A DNA stretch of 64,000 nucleotides from UBA2705 sp963977125 (GTDB lineage: Bacteria > Pseudomonadota > Alphaproteobacteria > Micavibrionales > Micavibrionaceae), in the NCBI GenBank assembly GCA_963977125.1, contig CAXBNJ010000003.1:310001-374000 (forward strand), in the 5' to 3' direction. A program made the translations under genes and the position numbers. The notes beneath the pieces were generated by a model, which ran no database searches, had not been told where the DNA came from, and was given only the letters and a program-made list of their open reading frames with translations. Of this stretch, positions 63,901 through 64,000 are shown in pieces. Every line of letters starts with the position of its first letter. Positions within the stretch are counted from its first letter, which is position 1.

Positions 63901-64000
63901 ATTTTCTACGGCTATTTTGGGCGCTTTACGGCTGATCACTTCTTTGACTTGGGCAACATAGTGGCCATCTTCCGCGCGATAAACATAGGCGCGGGCTTTG
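60946..64000 (-). CDS. rnr: RNase R-like exoribonuclease with two RNB domains (5' end cut off by window)
   Basis: The frame is open to the right edge (residues K-A-R-A-Y-V-Y-R-A-E-D-G precede the GTG at 63939), so the N-terminus lies outside. Numbering from that GTG, two RNB domains follow: copy 1 (about 35-440) and copy 2 (about 465-885), then an S1 domain (about 885-955). Copy 2 is canonical: D515, D521, D523 and D524 in 'TIDGADARDFDDAV' and 'TSPIRRY' at 818-824. Copy 1 reads 'TIDGEYTKTRDDAV' (Thr90 for the second Asp) and 'TNPIRDF' (Asp379 for Arg), so it is probably inactive. RNase R degrades structured RNA; a single RNB is usual. Confidence 0.88.
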   Translation of the reverse strand, partial: KARAYVYRAEDGHYVAQVKEVISRKAPKIAVENDRTDKKIKSKNAANKSTLAVDILNQMGISHQFPQDALDETDRLIAQNQDATELLGHDNRVDLRDLPFITIDGEYTKTRDDAVYAHADTDEDNIGGHVLWVALADVGHYIRPGSALDREALKRGASLYLPRMHVPMFPHELAENLLSFDANKNRACLAYEMKISAKGELLSHKMHQGIMRSKAELNYNQVAQALLGNADHATSKIKDDLLDPLNAVHDSLKLDFDARGAIDHSLAEAAPTIAEEATAHRIISLAMQAARRCAGEDQQNAEGNGVYRTQPQPDRLNQAAIDDLVHYGLLKTNEIETPADITAEKINALFAASRDSADPATTKKLISSLLPQSKFTADNVGHFTVAAPAYAPLTNPIRDFASLLTGRRLKSIFNLKSGAMDKNAQEQLNLTFTKLNEAESRGKTAHKKVSAAMMASGNPYLDFRKALNGDDQYAHLLEDQDVESAILKSLGIPVEFPDDVKSEIESIVATQSNPADLLDDPKREDLTHLPFVTIDGADARDFDDAVLSYPDEDPANKGGNILWVAIADVAHYVRPGTALDLEARKRGNSVYLPKKVVPMLPEELSNGLCSLRPDEHRACMAYEIKINKKGRILQRQLHQGVMISKARLTYDQVMNATEGNADELIAPIYESLIMPLVKTYETLKAASEERGAITFGLTQMSIHVLEDDDRPEFSEIKENTSRCLIAEEMIAANMCASMDQRNAKRGIYRIHDDPSAGNIDALEELKMLGVITHLEIQNGIDKSQINMNRLIAKAEECANPEHAKKMIVRLQAKAEYSTENIGHFGLQIPDSVGYSHFTSPIRRYPDLLVHRNLKNQFNFASGMMPGQLSKELQGILEECSMTERRANDASQKASEQYVMRHLAKLEGQVIKAKICCASAEDGIKISITELNLETYIKIRDLPKGPYKYDSVSQSLVNEDSGHTFPVGHTINVTIPSVGTNGEALPVFKLASPDQMLPDTSHSRKTLPTTPSVTPKIS

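Noticed and set aside
1..64000. tRNA, rRNA, CRISPR, prophage or insertion sequence
   Set aside because: Scanned intergenic stretches for T-arm GGTTCGA-type signals, repeat-spacer arrays and transposase or integrase motifs; none was convincing.

Overview
The window reads as one continuous stretch of chromosome from a Gram-negative alphaproteobacterium with a moderate, slightly AT-leaning base composition (roughly mid-40s % GC by eye). The assignment rests on an ATP12-type F1-ATPase chaperone, an alphaproteobacterial-style dnaB-alr-MlaE-MlaF block and a radA-cvpA-SDR block, a short NrdA without an ATP cone, a LapG-type transglutaminase-like cysteine peptidase, and HldE (LPS heptose synthesis). 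It could be a deep-branching, Micavibrio-like lineage, but the species cannot be named from this sequence. I see no transposase, integrase, CRISPR array, rRNA or tRNA; this is mostly core genome with a few unusual inserts.

Layout. 1-8.6 kb (minus strand): ppa, a YgjV-like membrane protein, a solitary PcfJ-like protein, mutL, a pentapeptide-repeat protein and pgi. 8.6-16.4 kb (minus): a paired M16 peptidase operon (one subunit with the zinc motif, one without), then an RND/MMPL exporter, an outer-membrane-lipoprotein-sorting-like protein and a beta-barrel protein, which together look like an envelope lipid export cassette. 16.4-24.8 kb (minus): a tight operon of an NAGRN-repeat protein, NUDIX, crcB, rluC, AsmA-like and ATP12, followed upstream by degP-rarA. 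24.8-34.2 kb: an ABC exporter (plus), a convincing 6S RNA candidate, two lipoproteins (one FlgO-like), a 12-bp tandem repeat, hldE, a MshEN-like/LapG-like fusion protein, an EamA-like transporter and pyk. 34.3-42.9 kb (plus): nrdA behind two NrdR-box-like sites, a lipoprotein, ispG, polA, and a three-gene overlapping mini-operon whose products share a C-terminal motif.

43-48.4 kb (minus): rpe, heparinase-like, radA, cvpA and an SDR. 48.6-56.6 kb (plus): dnaB with DnaA-box-like sites, alr, MlaE/MlaF lipid transporter genes, an exported protein and PBP1A. 56.6-64 kb (minus): an NtrC-type regulator, pheT without pheS beside it, and a partial RNase R-like gene that runs off the right edge and carries two RNB domains in tandem, the first degenerate.

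The genes serve DNA replication and repair (polA, dnaB, radA, rarA, mutL, nrdA), central carbon metabolism (pgi, pyk, rpe, ppa), isoprenoid synthesis (ispG) and above all the cell envelope (alr, PBP1A, MlaEF, hldE, AsmA, DegP, the RND cassette, several lipoproteins). The four observations I rate highest are the double-RNB RNase R, the MshEN-like/LapG-like fusion, the three small overlapping genes with the shared K-x-P-N-x3-Q-Y-L tail, and the 6S RNA candidate. All calls are from reading sequence and translations; no database or folding program was run.
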